Origin: Actinomycetes bacterium
GTDB lineage: Bacteria; Actinomycetota; Acidimicrobiia; Acidimicrobiales; JAJYXR01
NCBI GenBank assembly: GCA_021801795.1
Contig: JAJYXR010000029.1
Span: forward strand, 1-33,900
Direction: 5' to 3'
DNA: 33,900 bases
Under the pieces are notes generated by a model, which saw only the letters and a list, made by a program, of their open reading frames with translations, was not told the DNA's origin and made no database searches. Position 1 is the first letter of the stretch; each line of letters begins with the position of its first letter. Made by a program: the position numbers and the translations under genes. Shown in pieces: positions 33,105-33,900 of this stretch.

Positions 33105-33131
33105 TTGATACCATACGGTAACTTGTACCAT
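33105..33131 (+). promoter_or_regulatory. Candidate promoter of the lipoprotein gene
   Basis: TTGATA (33105-33110) is followed after 15 nt by TACCAT (33126-33131). The spacer is shorter than the usual 17, so this is tentative. The transcript would have a leader of about 70 nt. Confidence 0.3.
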
Positions 33132-33211
33132 TCCCGAGAGGCCCCTTCACGGGAGGTGCACGTTCACAAGTCACGAGAGGCAGGTCATCGCGACCCGAAA
33201 GGAGACCCCGC

Positions 33212-33787
33212 ATGGCGGGGAAGTTGGTCATGGGGCTGGTAGGGCTCGCAGCAGCATCCAGTCTCGCTGCCTGTGGAGGAGGCTCCACCACGATAAGGAC
33301 CGGATCCGGCACCATTACCGTCCACCCTGGTGGTAATGCCACCTACCAGTTGAAATCTTCCGGACCCCCGGGAACGATAACGGAGTCTGTCGGCTCCAAC
33401 GGTGTCTCGCTTCCGACCGGATTCCCGAGCAGCCTGCCGCTACCGCCCAATGGCAAGCTGATACTGGCCAACACGGCGAACGCCCCCGCCGGCAGCTCCA
33501 GCGGTACCACACGCGCGAGCTCCACTGCCTCTGGCTCTGCCAGATCTGCTGGTGTCAGCTACGACCTCATCTACAAGTATCCGACGGCGTCTGCTGCCAG
33601 CTCGGCCCTGAGCGCGTACGACCACACGCTCAGCTCTGAGGGGTACTCAGAACAGTCCTCGGCCTCCTCATCAGGAACCGTGATCCAGTCATGGACCTCG
33701 AGCGCCTGGAACATATCGATCACCGTCGGGCCCACCGGAAGCAGCCCCGCAAGCGAGTTCGACGTCACATTCACCGTTGCACTTTGA
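33212..33787 (+). CDS. Putative secreted lipoprotein, 191 aa
   Basis: An export signal (VMGLVGLAAASSL) ends in the lipobox LAAC, giving a lipid-anchored extracellular protein. Ser/Thr/Gly-rich linkers separate short beta-rich parts. The region LPTGFPSSLPLPPNGKLILAN followed by YDLIYKYPTASAASSALSAYDHTLSSEGYS resembles actinobacterial lipoproteins of unknown function, with repeated beta-alpha units. AAAGGAG at 33198-33204 lies 7 nt before the ATG. It is divergent from dnaE and probably independent of it. Confidence 0.85.
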   Translation: MAGKLVMGLVGLAAASSLAACGGGSTTIRTGSGTITVHPGGNATYQLKSSGPPGTITESVGSNGVSLPTGFPSSLPLPPNGKLILANTANAPAGSSSGTTRASSTASGSARSAGVSYDLIYKYPTASAASSALSAYDHTLSSEGYSEQSSASSSGTVIQSWTSSAWNISITVGPTGSSPASEFDVTFTVAL

Positions 33788-33805
33788 GTAGGCATGAGTT
33801 GCACG

Positions 33806-33842
33806 ACGCCTCTCATGCGACCTCTTGGTGCAGAGGAGGCGT
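33806..33842 (+). terminator. Possible terminator after the lipoprotein gene
   Basis: ACGCCTC (33806-33812) pairs with GAGGCGT (33836-33842), and an inner CCTC/GAGG stem is available. It starts 19 bp after the stop codon. No T-run follows. Confidence 0.35.
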
Positions 33843-33900
33843 GACCGAAGCCACGCCACCCTCGGTCCTTCGAGCACGATGCTCGCAGGTTGGCGCTTCA

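Larger units (their letters stand above)
32853..33211. other. Intergenic region between divergent dnaE and lipoprotein gene
   Basis: I see no gene in these 359 bases. They should hold both promoters. A perfect 8-bp inverted repeat with 6-nt loop lies at 33060-33081. Downstream, TACCAT occurs twice (33109-33114, 33126-33131) and TACC-ATAC-GGTA forms a short palindrome. The lipoprotein ribosome site is at 33198-33204. Confidence 0.5.

Noticed and set aside
1..33900. CRISPR arrays, insertion sequences, phage genes, rRNA
   Set aside because: I found no spaced direct repeats, transposase motifs, phage structural proteins or rRNA signatures. The tandem repeats present have no spacers.

Overview
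The window is high-GC bacterial DNA with dense, mostly short-spaced genes, many GTG starts, and a full set of bacterial core genes (dnaE, tyrS, dcd, a tRNA-Gly). A Mycobacterium-type bifunctional dCTP deaminase, an EtfD/Rv0338c-like membrane Fe-S reductase, a menaquinone pathway, a CCAEP-tail radical SAM protein and a surface protein built from 'P-x-R-V-L-D-T-R ... V-D-V-x-G-Y-Y' repeats together point to an actinobacterium. An Acidimicrobiia-like lineage is my best guess, but this is an inference from gene content, not a phylogeny.

Layout. Positions 1-2733 carry a 5'-truncated secreted/surface repeat protein coupled to a small membrane protein of unknown function. After a 444-bp non-coding stretch come tRNA-Gly(CCC) and the divergent dcd, then the etfD-like gene, which converges on a cyclic-nucleotide-binding protein across a strong hairpin. 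Positions 6862-8492 hold a conserved hypothetical gene, a DUF4345-like four-helix membrane protein and a YceI-family protein. The Fe-S scaffold nfuA is divergent from an ATP-grasp ligase, which is followed by a CCAEP-tail radical SAM protein, a Cys-rich protein, a tiny CxxC protein and a 77-aa protein. From 14173 to 20560 the minus strand carries menD, an FAD oxidoreductase, tyrS, a one-helix membrane protein, a lipoprotein and a flavin-reductase-like protein. The menaquinone cluster continues with menH (+), menA and menB (-) and menE (+). An SDR oxidoreductase (-) is divergent from a DUF255/thioredoxin-like protein (+) coupled to an unknown gene. The window ends with an unknown cytosolic protein (-), dnaE (-) and a lipoprotein (+).

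How it fits together. MenD, MenH, MenB, MenE and MenA cover most steps from isochorismate to demethylmenaquinone; menF, menC, the DHNA-CoA thioesterase and the methyltransferase are not here. The EtfD-like protein would pass electrons from acyl-CoA oxidation into that quinone pool. NfuA supplies Fe-S clusters of the kind EtfD and the radical SAM enzyme need.

The most striking signals not explained by gene content are as follows. (1) A TANNNT hexamer lies 6-8 nt before the start codon of about ten genes, the signature of leaderless transcription. Between menB and menE a single symmetric TACGCTA serves as the -10 in both directions. (2) Short tandem repeats have expanded inside several core enzymes. 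One is a 23-bp duplication that frameshifts the end of the FAD oxidoreductase. (3) There is a redox/radical neighbourhood of ATP-grasp ligase, CCAEP-tail radical SAM protein and Cys-rich protein whose product is unknown.
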